From contig CAVZCV010000010.1 of assembly GCA_963773875.1 (NCBI GenBank), positions 310,001-374,000 on the forward strand: 64,000 bases of DNA, read 5' to 3'. Below the pieces are notes generated by a model that saw only the letters and a list, made by a program, of their open reading frames with translations, was not told where the DNA came from and ran no database searches. Positions 10,455 through 19,115 of the stretch are shown piece after piece (within the stretch, counting starts at the first letter, position 1; each line of letters starts with the position of its first letter). The position numbers and the translations under genes are program-made. The DNA comes from CAVTYH01 sp963773875. GTDB lineage: Bacteria > Planctomycetota > Planctomycetia > Pirellulales > JADZDJ01.

Positions 10455-12596
10455 ATGGCCGCACAAAGCCGACGCGTTTACTTAGAATCTTATCCTGGGT
10501 ACGGATGCCCAATGGTGACCCTCAGGCGGCCTGTCGCGCACCTAATTTGGGCAGCGCTTGTGATTGTTTGCGGTTTGCGAACTGCCGCGGCACAGGATAG
10601 TACATCTCCGCCGGATTCAGCAGCACCCACGCGTCCAGCTAGTACCGGCGTTGGCGGTTTAAGCGCCGATATGAAGCTGGAAGATTTGGCCCGGCAAGAT
10701 GTCGTTGTGCCAGCCCTCAGCACGCCGGTGACGACCGTCGAGCGCCAGGAAAGCACGGTCGGACGATCGCCCGCCGCCGTATTTGTCATCACGCCGGAAA
10801 TGATTCGCCGCAGCGGTGCGCGAACGATTCCCGATGTTCTGCGCATGGCGCCTGGTGTCGATGTGGCACGCATCAACGCGCACACTTGGGCTATCAGTAT
10901 TCGCGGATTCAACCAGCGATTTGCCAACAAGTTGTTGGTACAGATCGATGGGCGCGTCGTTTACAACGGCACATTTGGCGGTGTTTACTGGGACCAACAG
11001 GATGTCGTGCTGGAAGATGTTGAACGGATCGAAGTGATTCGCGGACCTCAGACAACGATGTGGGGCTCCAACGCGGTCAACGGCGTGATCAACATCATCA
11101 CCAAACCGGCTAGCGAGACGCAGGGCGCGCTCGTGCAATCGGGGGGTGGTGGGCAAGATCAGCAAGATTTCAACACGGTGCGTTATGGCGGCGGAAACAA
11201 TAGCGGCGTGAATTGGCGCGTGTGGGGGCAACAATTTGATCGAGCACCCGGTTTCAGCAATATTCCGGCCAATGAGAACGATGCCTGGCATGCGCAACAC
11301 GGCGGGTTCCGAATGGATTACACGCCGAACAAGTGCGAAACGCTTACGGTACAAGGCGATTTGCTGAATGGCATCGGCGGCCAGCGCAATAACGTTCCCA
11401 CGCTGACACCGCCGTTCGACGCCACGGTTTCGACCACCGCGGCGTTTCCAACTGGCAACGTGCTGGCCCGGTACACCGAGGTCTTCGATAAGCAAACCAG
11501 TTGGCAAATTCAAGCCTACTACGATCACTATGCCTATAACGTGCCGCAAGTATTTTCGGAAACTCGTGACACGTACGATATCGATCTGCAGTATCAATTC
11601 AGCCCCTGGGAATGCCACGATTTTGTCACGGGCGCGAACTACCGCAACAGCATGAATTTGACGCAAGGCACATTCTTCGTCAGCTATAACCCCGCGAATT
11701 TCGATACGCAGTGGGGCAGCGTGTTTGCCCAAGACACCATCACGCTGGAAGAGGATCGTTGGTATTTCACGCTCGGCATCCGACTGGAGCAGAACACGTT
11801 TGGTGGGTTCCAGCCGGAACCTACGGCACGCTTATTGTTTCTGCCGAGCAATCGGCAATCGATGTGGATCGCCATTTCGCGTGCCGCTCAAAATCCCACC
11901 CGATCCGATACGCAAATTAGCGTGAACGAACATACCGGCCCGCCCAATGTACCGGTGTTTTTGAATATTTTGGGCAATCCCGATTTTCAGGCCGAAGATG
12001 TCGTCGCGTATGAAATTGGATATCGCAAAGCGCCAACCGACTATTTCTCGTGGGATATTGCCGGCTTTATCAACGATTATCGCAATCAATCGGGTCTGGG
12101 TCCGGTTGGGCCGCCCGTCATTGTTCCGCCGGGTTTCATTTTCTTTCCTGCCCAGGTTGTCAACAACACTTCGGCCACGAGCTATGGCTGCGAGCTGACG
12201 GCGAACTATCGCGTCAACAACTGCTGGCGACTCTACGGCGCTTATACGCTGTTCGAAATCAGCAGTAATGTTGTAAACCCCGGGGGTGGCGCGGCGCCCA
12301 ATAATGAACTGTACTTGCAATCCTCGTGGGATTTTTATTCCAATTGGCACTTCGATTTAATCGGGCGGTATGTCGACAGCGTGACCGTTCAAAACGTCAC
12401 CGGCGCAACGCTCATTCCTAATTACTTCGAAATGGATGCGCGAATTGCGTGGCAGGCGACCAAGTCGCTCGAGATTAGTTTTGTCGGCCAAAACTTGCTC
12501 GACAGCCATCATCCTGAGTTCATCGACGGTTTTGCCGGTCTGGTCGCCACAGAGGTTCGTCGGAGCTGGTACGGCATGCTCACTTGGAGTTATTGA
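10455..12596 (+). CDS. TonB-dependent outer-membrane receptor
   Basis: Intact, 713 residues. A second Met at residue 20 (base 10512) opens a better signal peptide (MVTLRRPVAHLIWAALVIVC, cleaved near AAAQ), so the true start may be 10512. The plug domain follows (about 75-215: AVFVITPEMIRRSGARTIPD, IRGFNQRFANKLLVQIDGR, ERIEVIRGPQTTMWGSNAVN, NIITKP). The rest is a 22-strand-type barrel ending in an aromatic residue (TWSY). These import scarce ligands with TonB energy. It is followed by a YfiR-like protein and a sensor kinase, an arrangement that suggests the receptor feeds a signalling module. It diverges from the glycan operon. Confidence 0.93.
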   Translation: MAAQSRRVYLESYPGYGCPMVTLRRPVAHLIWAALVIVCGLRTAAAQDSTSPPDSAAPTRPASTGVGGLSADMKLEDLARQDVVVPALSTPVTTVERQESTVGRSPAAVFVITPEMIRRSGARTIPDVLRMAPGVDVARINAHTWAISIRGFNQRFANKLLVQIDGRVVYNGTFGGVYWDQQDVVLEDVERIEVIRGPQTTMWGSNAVNGVINIITKPASETQGALVQSGGGGQDQQDFNTVRYGGGNNSGVNWRVWGQQFDRAPGFSNIPANENDAWHAQHGGFRMDYTPNKCETLTVQGDLLNGIGGQRNNVPTLTPPFDATVSTTAAFPTGNVLARYTEVFDKQTSWQIQAYYDHYAYNVPQVFSETRDTYDIDLQYQFSPWECHDFVTGANYRNSMNLTQGTFFVSYNPANFDTQWGSVFAQDTITLEEDRWYFTLGIRLEQNTFGGFQPEPTARLLFLPSNRQSMWIAISRAAQNPTRSDTQISVNEHTGPPNVPVFLNILGNPDFQAEDVVAYEIGYRKAPTDYFSWDIAGFINDYRNQSGLGPVGPPVIVPPGFIFFPAQVVNNTSATSYGCELTANYRVNNCWRLYGAYTLFEISSNVVNPGGGAAPNNELYLQSSWDFYSNWHFDLIGRYVDSVTVQNVTGATLIPNYFEMDARIAWQATKSLEISFVGQNLLDSHHPEFIDGFAGLVATEVRRSWYGMLTWSY

Positions 12597-12639
12597 TCGA
12601 CCGCAGTCGCCGTCAACTAATAGCATTAAGGCAGCGTGA

Positions 12640-13267
12640 ATGCAGTATCGCGGGGCAAAGATTAAGCAGCAGTCCTTTCGCAGAGCGATCGCGCGCGCTT
12701 CTGCTGTGCAGCGTCTCTGTCTGCTGATGGTTCTAAGCTGCGCCGCGCTTTTCGTTCATTTGCCGCAAGCGATAGCACAGCAGACCGACGTCAACCGCGA
12801 ATATCCGCTGAAGGCACTCTACGTTTACAACTTCGGCAATTACATCGAATGGCCGTGCGGATGCCTTTGCCGATTCGCAGTCGCCGTTCTCAATTGGCGT
12901 GTTGGGCAACGCCCCGCTGGCGGAACCACTTCGGCAATTCGTCACCGGAAAGAAAATTGCCGGCAGGTCGATTGTGGTCGAAGAGTTCTCTTCCACGGGA
13001 GCAGTTAAGCCATGCCAGATTTTATTTCTGTCGCGAGATCTACCGGCGAAAGACCAACGAGCACTCGTCGAATCGCTTAAAACTCGGCCGATTCTCGTCG
13101 TCGGCGAAGCCACTAACTTCGCCATTGACGGCGGCTGCATCGATTTTGTGATCGAAGACAACAAGCTCCGCTTGGAGGTGAATCTTCCAGCGGCCAAAAC
13201 TAAACAGCTCAAAATAAGTTCCAAGCTGCTTTCCATGGCAAAACTTGTGGGTAGCACGACGCAGTAA
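12640..13267 (+). CDS. YfiR-like (DUF4154) periplasmic protein; frame-disrupted
   Basis: A basic N-terminus and a hydrophobic segment form a signal peptide ending near AIAQ, then EYPLKALYVYNFGNYIEWP, the DUF4154 hallmark. The frame changes near 12859; the second piece continues DAFADSQSPFSIGVLGNAPL, VVEEF, QILFLSRDLP and VVGEATNFA, ending VNLPAAKTKQLKISSKLL. Total about 208 residues, normal for YfiR. YfiR proteins sit in the periplasm and restrain a CHASE8 partner. The next gene, 20 bp on, has just such a domain. Confidence 0.82.
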
Positions 13268-13287
13268 TGCGGTGGAGCGGGTGAAGC

Positions 13288-14983
13288 ATGCGCTGGTATC
13301 GCGATCTTTCCATCACTACCAAACTTAGCTTGCTCGTCTTGCTGGCGGGTGGCGTCGCGCTGCTGTTGGCCACGGCCTGCTTTGTGTGGAACGACGTCAC
13401 GATGATTCGCGAATCGATGGTTAAACAGATTTCCATCGCCGCCGACGTGCTGGGTTCCGACAGCACTGCCGCGTTGAGTTTTCAAGATAACGATCGCGCC
13501 ACCGAGCTGTTACGTTCGCTCGAGCAGGAACCGGCCGTCGACTTTGCCTGTATCTACAACTCCGCCGGCCAGCCGTTTGCCACCTACTATCGCAAAGGCG
13601 TCAAAATGCCGGCGCCGCCGGTGCCCAAAACAGCCGGAGCTCGCTTTGTCGATGGTGGATACCTCGATGTGGCCGAAATCATTGACCAACGCGGTCAACC
13701 CATTGGAATCATTTTTTTACGGGCCAATCTTAGCGAAGTGAACGCTCAACTTTGGCGTTACGCGGCCATCGTGGCCGGCATGTTGAGCATTTCACTGGGC
13801 AGCTCGATTTTACTTTCCCGCAGGTTTCAGCGATTGATTGCCGTGCCACTTGTCAATTTGGCCGAAGCTGCCAAACGTGTTCGATCGGAGCGCAATTACG
13901 GTATCCGCGTCGTTAAAACGGCCGACGATGAACTCGGCGAGCTATACGATCAGTTCAACGCCATGCTGGAGCAAATTCAGCGGGCAGAAGCTGCCATTCA
14001 GGCGGCGAAAGATCAATTGGAAATCAAAGTCAAAGAGCGTACGGCGGAACTTTCGCTCACCAATGAATCGCTGAGCCGCGAAATGTCGGTCCGCGAAAGT
14101 GCGGAACGCGAGCTGGAAGCCACGCATCAGAAACTGCTCGAAACTGCCCGTCGCGCCGGCATGGCAGAAATCGCCACCGGCGTGTTGCACAACGTGGGCA
14201 ACGTGCTAAACAGCATCAATGTTTCCGCGACGCTTGTTCAAGATCGAATTCGCCAATCGAAAATCGCCGATCTGGTTCGCGCCACACAGCTCATGGATCG
14301 CCACGCCAACGATTTAGGCACTTTCATCACCGCTGATCCCAAGGGCAAACAACTGCCGATTTTTTTCCGCTTGTTGGCAAACCACTTGTCTGACGAACGT
14401 GCCGATATCGCCAAGGAACTCGAACTTGCTCACCGATAAAGTCGCCCACGTCAAGGCCATCGTCGCCACGCAGCAATCGTACGCGGGTGTTTCTGGCGTC
14501 ATGGAAGCGGTGGAACTTTCCACCACGCTTGACGACGCCATTGAACTCAACAGCACCAGCTTCGAGCGCCACCGCATTCAGGTCGAAAAGCAATACGAAG
14601 AACTGCCTCGCGTGCTCATCGACAAACAAAAAGTGCTGCAGATTCTCATCAATCTGCTTAAAAATGCTCGCGAAGCGTTCGACGAGTGCCCTGACCAGCG
14701 CGATCGCAAAATAACGATTCGCACGCTCGTGACCGACGACAACATGCTGCAAATTCAGGTCATCGATAATGCCATTGGCATTGATCCGCCCGATCTGACT
14801 CGCATTTTCACCCATGGCTTTACGACCAAAAAAACGGGGCATGGCTTCGGCTTACATAGCTGCGCCAATGCGGCGGCCGAAATGAAAGGCGCACTCACCG
14901 TCAAAAGTGACGGCCGAGGACACGGGGCAACATTCGCTCTTGACGTTCCATTCCAACCCGTCGAAGTGCCGCTGCAAGCGTAA
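13288..14983 (+). CDS. CHASE8/HAMP sensor histidine kinase; frame-disrupted
   Basis: Two transmembrane segments (about 15-35 and 155-172) flank a periplasmic domain with CHASE8 character (SDSTAALSFQDNDRATELL, FACIYNSAGQPFATYY). Then come HAMP, a coiled coil (about 225-285) and an H-box variant, GVLHNVGNVLNSI, with His301. The frame changes near 14421. The second piece has the ATPase N-box (LINLLKNAREAF), DNAIGIDP in place of DNGIGI, and TTKKTGHGFGLH. Total about 565 residues, no receiver domain. In YfiBNR the CHASE8 partner is a diguanylate cyclase; here the output is a kinase. No response regulator is adjacent. Confidence 0.85.
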
Positions 14984-15017
14984 TTCATTGCAAACACTCG
15001 GATACTATCGGCGGCCA

Positions 15018-15836
15018 TCATCTTCTGCGTCGCAAGCAGCAATGCTTGAACTTCCTGCCTGATCCACACGGACATAGATCGTTGCGGCCTGTCGTCGCTC
15101 CTGGTTGTTGGACGGGAATCAAATGCTTTCGTACCGCGTGATCGGTGTTGCAACCTTTGAAAATATCCTGCCCATCAAGCCAACGACCTCCGGCGTTTTC
15201 AGATTCGAGTGCCCGCAAAACCGCGCTGTGCAGTTCGTAAGGGGTTTGATCCAGACGCGCCGCAAATAAATTCGGCTTACAGCCATCGACCACCGCGTAG
15301 GCCCACGTTTTTGCATACACATCGAGTGGAATGTTCAAATCGTCGCGGCGCGGATTCTCATAACCTTTTTCGCATTCTGCAAGGGACAATGAATTGTGAG
15401 CGCGGCATTCAATTGGTCGCGCCTCGTACACCGTGCAACGATCGTCATCGCCGAGCAAAGCACAGCGGATTTTTGCCACTTGATGTTCTTCCCGGGTCAA
15501 TCGCCGAATTGCCTGATCCTTCTCGGTCAACCGAGCCTTGATCGCTGCAACCTCCTCGGCCGTGTGATGGGCACGAATGTATTCGGCTACTGCAATTGCT
15601 TCCAGCGGCGAGATCTCCACGCGATAAACACAGCACAGGCCGCACCCGCTTTTGCAGTGTCGCAGTCGCAACGCCGGCGAGCGATCGACCCCCGTCTGAA
15701 CGACCTGTAACAGTTGCGAGGCAATTTTCAGCGCCGCTTGTTTGGTCGGTTCGGCCGAACGACACGGCCCAGTGCACTGCTGGCCTGCTGCGTGTCCCGC
15801 TTGCGTCAGCTCCCGCAGTGCTTCGTTCTGGTTCAC
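15018..15836 (-). CDS. YkgJ-family cysteine-cluster protein with C-terminal SEC-C motif
   Basis: Intact, 272 residues from a GTG start. The YkgJ metal/Fe-S cluster motif is split: HCKSGCGLCC (about 79-88), then RCTVYEARPIECR (about 150-162). The C-terminus carries a zinc-binding SEC-C motif (GRNDLCPCGSGRKFKHCC) like that of SecA tails. The fusion of the two is found in uncharacterised bacterial proteins; the biochemical role is unknown. It converges with the kinase gene, 34 bp apart. Confidence 0.85.
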   Translation of the reverse strand: MNQNEALRELTQAGHAAGQQCTGPCRSAEPTKQAALKIASQLLQVVQTGVDRSPALRLRHCKSGCGLCCVYRVEISPLEAIAVAEYIRAHHTAEEVAAIKARLTEKDQAIRRLTREEHQVAKIRCALLGDDDRCTVYEARPIECRAHNSLSLAECEKGYENPRRDDLNIPLDVYAKTWAYAVVDGCKPNLFAARLDQTPYELHSAVLRALESENAGGRWLDGQDIFKGCNTDHAVRKHLIPVQQPGATTGRNDLCPCGSGRKFKHCCLRRRR

Positions 15837-16212
15837 CGCACCAATTAGCGCCTTGAAAGACTTCGTTTTGTCCTTGCATGACGGCGCTACACACTTTCCC
15901 GGCTTACAATCGGGATCTGTAATCCGAAGTCGTTTTTCGGCCCATTCGCATCCAAATTCATTCTACAGCGCGGGAACGGGGCATGTGGTTCCCGCTGCGA
16001 TCTCCGCGACAATCGCGATGCGCCCAGACCCCTGTGAAGTGCGGCGGCTTGATACGCGAATTTCCCGAGCAAAACAGCCGCCTGCTTGGCCGAACCCGTC
16101 CACCGAGATTCAGAGTGAAAAAACCGCAGCCGCATTTTTCAACCTGTGTAGGTGTTTTTGCCAATTTCGCGCCGAGTTATTTCACAGTTATTTCACTCTC
16201 CGCCTTTGGGCC

Positions 16213-16244
16213 CCAAAACGATCGAGAATTCTCGATCGTTTTGG
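16213..16244. repeat. 32-bp perfect palindrome
   Basis: CCAAAACGATCGAGAA is followed at once by its exact reverse complement, with no spacer; an EcoRI site lies at the centre. It could be a cruciform, a dimer-binding operator or a recombination site. No T-run follows on either strand, so a simple terminator is less likely. Confidence 0.85.
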
Positions 16245-16274
16245 ATCGGTTTTTTCACTGGCTGCTCTGGGTGG

Positions 16275-16441
16275 CCCCGACAAAGCACCGCGTGTCGGGG
16301 TCGCGAGAGCGACAAGAGGCATTCGCAGATCGTCACTCACTAATAGTTCCGAATACTGTCTGACGCCTCCTGCCTCGCCGCCCGGACAATTTGTCCGGGC
16401 CACCCGGCGCAAAAACCAATGTTTCGGCGACGGGAGTCGCC
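16275..16441. repeat. Cluster of four hairpins
   Basis: CCCCGACA/TGTCGGGG (16275-16282 with 16293-16300), GTCGC/GCGAC (about 16300-16313), GCCCGGACAA-T-TTGTCCGGGC (16380-16400) and GGCGAC/GTCGCC (16426-16431 with 16436-16441). They resemble scattered extragenic palindromes rather than one terminator. Confidence 0.65.
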
Positions 16442-16774
16442 TCCGACAGCGAAATTCCCGTGCAAACGGGCCACCCAGCGCAGACCATGAAACACCCAGG
16501 CCCGCAGGCGCCTGGACACTTTTGCCTTACTCAATTGTCAAAGACCGAGTCACGGAGCCCATACTCTCCGACAAATACATAGTAGTGTACATGCGATGCA
16601 GAGTCAAGGGCTTTTTTGGGCCAGGCCAAAAAGATTTTCGCCATGGAAACACGCAGTACGGAGCCGATAGCAAAGGCAAGAATCCGAGCCGCATCCGTCA
16701 GGAAGCGGTGGACACTTGGCCAAGTGAAACGGGATCCAAAAAGGCTCTGTTGGACACTTTGGATGATTCAAGGA

Positions 16775-17860
16775 TTATTTTTTGGCCGGTCGCCATTGGC
16801 TGAATGTGTGGCCACTTCCGGGTGAGCAAGTGAAGTCCGCAGGTCGCCGCGCCTGGCTGCGACATGTAGGAGCAGAGGTCGGACCCGGACCATTTCATGA
16901 TTCCGAGCTGAACAATGCCTTTGACGGGACCTGCAATGTGATAGTAATCGATGTGCACCGGATCCCTGCTTTCATCAAGTCGCATCAGGGCGTGAATCAC
17001 CACTTGGCCGGCGACGGTGACTTTTAATTCGTTCTTCGTTGCGGTGCGGAGCCCGCTGGCGCACATGAAGGAGGGCAGTTCCTGGCCATCTTGAACGATC
17101 TTCACGGCCGACCACGTGCCTTGAAGCTTGGCGAGTGTTGGCGAGTCGACGTACTCGAAGCTCGCGGCGTCGACGGGCGCAACGGACGTTTCTTCCCCCG
17201 GCTGCGAAGTGGTCTTCGCCTTCGCAGTACCGCCGGTCACATCACTGGGCCGATCGCTCGATGTGCGGCGCAAGGTTTCCAGGCGCAGTTACTGTTCGGC
17301 GCAGTGTGAAATGCTTTCGGCCGACCTTTGCCGGTCATATCGAGACAGATTTGGAGCCGATCGCCGTCCAAACCAAAGATGCCATAATTCCAATTCCCCG
17401 CTTCGGGCCCCGCGACGAACTCGATATCGATACCGTGCGGATCCGTTTCCACGTCGATGTTGTACACGCCTTCGTAGACAGCGCCCGGCGTTTCGCTGCG
17501 GAAGCAGTCGCCATCGATGAGCACGCGAGAACTTTTGAGCATCGGCTATGGCATCGAGCGTCCATCGACTTCCAGCGTCTCGAATTCCCAAGCGCCTTCG
17601 AGCGATCGCAGCTGTTCGATATGTCGCGCCAGTTGTGGCCAACCGGCAAAGCCCGTCTGGCGTGCAATGGCCGATTGCGCGTTGGCCAACCGAAAACCGG
17701 CCTGGCGCACCTGGCTCGTGCGCATGCCTTGGGCGGCCGGCAGATGTTCGTGCAAAGTAGCCAGCGCGTCCTTGTCGCCGGCCTCAATGTCTGCGAGCAG
17801 AGTTTTGGCCTGACGGCGCAGATGATCCAGATTTGGCCGCTGGGGAAGTTTGCTATTCAT
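16775..17860 (-). CDS. Protein with two TIGR03067-type domains; carries an in-frame stop and two frame changes
   Basis: The start is the ATG at 17860 (MNSKLPQRPNLDHLRRQA) with GGAGA nine bases upstream. A helical N-terminal region (about 1-90) is followed by two planctomycete TIGR03067 domains, the first opening LEGAWEFETLEVDG, the second LQGTWSAVKIVQDGQ. Between MP and MLKSS an in-frame TAG (17546-17548) interrupts the frame, one base from CAG. The frame also changes near 17285 and 16850; after the second the expected domain end (RPADFTCSPGSGH) is read and stops at 16775. Either a pseudogene or an error-rich region. The role of TIGR03067 is unknown. Confidence 0.68.
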
Positions 17861-18042
17861 CGAAGTTCTCCATGCATTTGCCTGGATCCGCAACAGGCAG
17901 CGTGAAGAACATGAATCGTCAATTCAAACGAGCTGAAGTTGGGTTAAACCCTTCCCGCGGATCCGGCGGCGCTCTTCGAGCCGAGGGCTATGATAGAAAT
18001 TCTGGGGACGCGAAGCAAGTAAATTCGAGTGGCGGTAGTGTA

Positions 18043-18606
18043 TCAGTCTAATCCGACGTTTTTTTCCGCTGTAGCTCGTGTGCTACGGCTTTCGATCTTT
18101 GCGTTGTGCTGAGCGACGAATACAACTCGCTCTTGTTTGTAACGCCTACCCAGATCGGTTACAGCTTCCGCTGTGAACTTAAGATTGTGCCCATCGCTGG
18201 GGTGCCGATTGACGGAGCCTTTCGCAGGGCCAGGTAGCCGATTCATCGTCAAACACGCTTCTTGGACCTGCGATGGTGCAAGACCGGCCTTTCGGCATTG
18301 TTCCACGAATCTGAGGATTGCATATTGGATCGCTGCGCCACGCGGGGATGTTGCGTCTTCGTCGCCCTGCGCAAGGAGGTCGATTCTAACGTCATCAACT
18401 TCTTCAATTAAGAACCCAAACAGCCAGTAGCCATCGTAGTCGGAATATCGACCGAATACGTGCCGAGGAAATTCGCCAGCGCGCTTTTTAGAACTCGTCG
18501 GCTTGCCATGCACCGCATCATACCCGATCCACCTTGCAAAGCGGCGGGGCTGGTCGGCGGGGCGGTATCGCCATACGACCGGCCAAAGCATTGTCGGACA
18601 TTTCAT
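18043..18606 (-). CDS. Hypothetical protein
   Basis: 187 residues from the ATG at 18606. The longer frame to 18711 would translate a G/C-rich repeat (LPLTPNPS...), a known artefact, so I reject it. Visible features are WIGYDAVHGKP, HVFGRYSDYDGYWLFGFL and a C-terminal basic segment. I do not recognise a family. The ribosome-binding site GGGGAG lies in one arm of a hairpin (18609-18645). Confidence 0.5.
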   Translation of the reverse strand: MKCPTMLWPVVWRYRPADQPRRFARWIGYDAVHGKPTSSKKRAGEFPRHVFGRYSDYDGYWLFGFLIEEVDDVRIDLLAQGDEDATSPRGAAIQYAILRFVEQCRKAGLAPSQVQEACLTMNRLPGPAKGSVNRHPSDGHNLKFTAEAVTDLGRRYKQERVVFVAQHNAKIESRSTRATAEKNVGLD

Positions 18607-18608
18607 CT

Positions 18609-18645
18609 CCCCTCGCCCCTTATGAGACGGGTTGGGGGTGAGGGG
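18609..18645. repeat. G/C-rich inverted repeat covering a ribosome-binding site
   Basis: CCCCTCGCCCC (18609-18619) pairs with GGGGGTGAGGGG (18634-18645). This is the widespread extragenic repeat type that yields LTPNPS when translated. On the minus strand it encloses the SD of the gene starting at 18606. Confidence 0.6.
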
Positions 18646-18666
18646 TAAAATCTCCACACAAGCAGC

Positions 18667-19027
18667 CATGGCAAACCACTCGCCAGTGCTCGGTAGATCC
18701 GACAAGAACAAACCGAAGTGGACGCTTTGTGTGGGGCAGGCCTCGCAATCGTCGCTTCTGCAAGTTTAAACCGCCGGCAAGTTCCACTGGGCAATTACTT
18801 TGTCGACTTCGACTGTTTAGATCGATCGTTGATCGTCGAACTCGATGGCGGCAGCTCATTACGTGCAAGGAGGACGATGCAAGCGGGAGGCGTGGCTAGC
18901 CGGGCAAGGTTTTCCGAGATTGCGGTCTTCGAATCATCAATCGACAAGATTGGGATGCGATCGAGGAGCTCATATGGCGGACGCTGCAGGAGCAGCCACC
19001 GAATGTGCAAGCGGAACTGCAAACTTG
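18667..19027 (+). pseudogene. DUF559 (Vsr-like nuclease fold) remnant
   Basis: Three frames must be stitched to recover a DUF559 protein: RQEQTEVDAL; WGRPRNRRFCKFK; RRQVPLGNYFVDFDCLDRSL, IVELDGG; REAWLAGQGF; then DWDAIEELIWRTLQEQPP up to a TGA at 19025. At least four 1-base shifts and one TAG where CAG is expected lie within 360 bases, well above the window's background. DUF559 proteins resemble very-short-patch repair endonucleases and are common accessory genes. It lies between two minus-strand genes and is the only one of its cluster on plus. Confidence 0.65.
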
Positions 19028-19115
19028 AGGGAGTGGTTTGATTGGAGGCAGAAACCTTCCACCGGCCCTCCCACAAGGGGCAAAGGCAGAACACGGCGCG
19101 GCGATGAACCACACG

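Larger units (their letters stand above)
15837..16774. other. Long intergenic stretch, hairpin-rich
   Basis: About 940 bases with no credible gene. Plus-strand open frames crossing it give basic, low-complexity proteins with no recognisable motif. It holds a 32-bp palindrome and at least four further hairpins between 16213 and 16441, listed separately. The promoter of the YkgJ gene should lie near its left end. Confidence 0.6.

Noticed and set aside
15742..16803. A 353-codon plus-strand open frame
   Set aside because: It overlaps the intact YkgJ gene antisense, runs through hairpins and gives a basic, motif-free protein.
17546..17548. TAG read as glutamine (altered code)
   Set aside because: TAG ends other genes in the window (for example at 8498 and 31146), so only local mutation or error is supported.
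18607..18711. N-terminal 35 residues of the open frame ending at 18043
   Set aside because: They translate a G/C repeat (LTPNPS type), a known annotation artefact.
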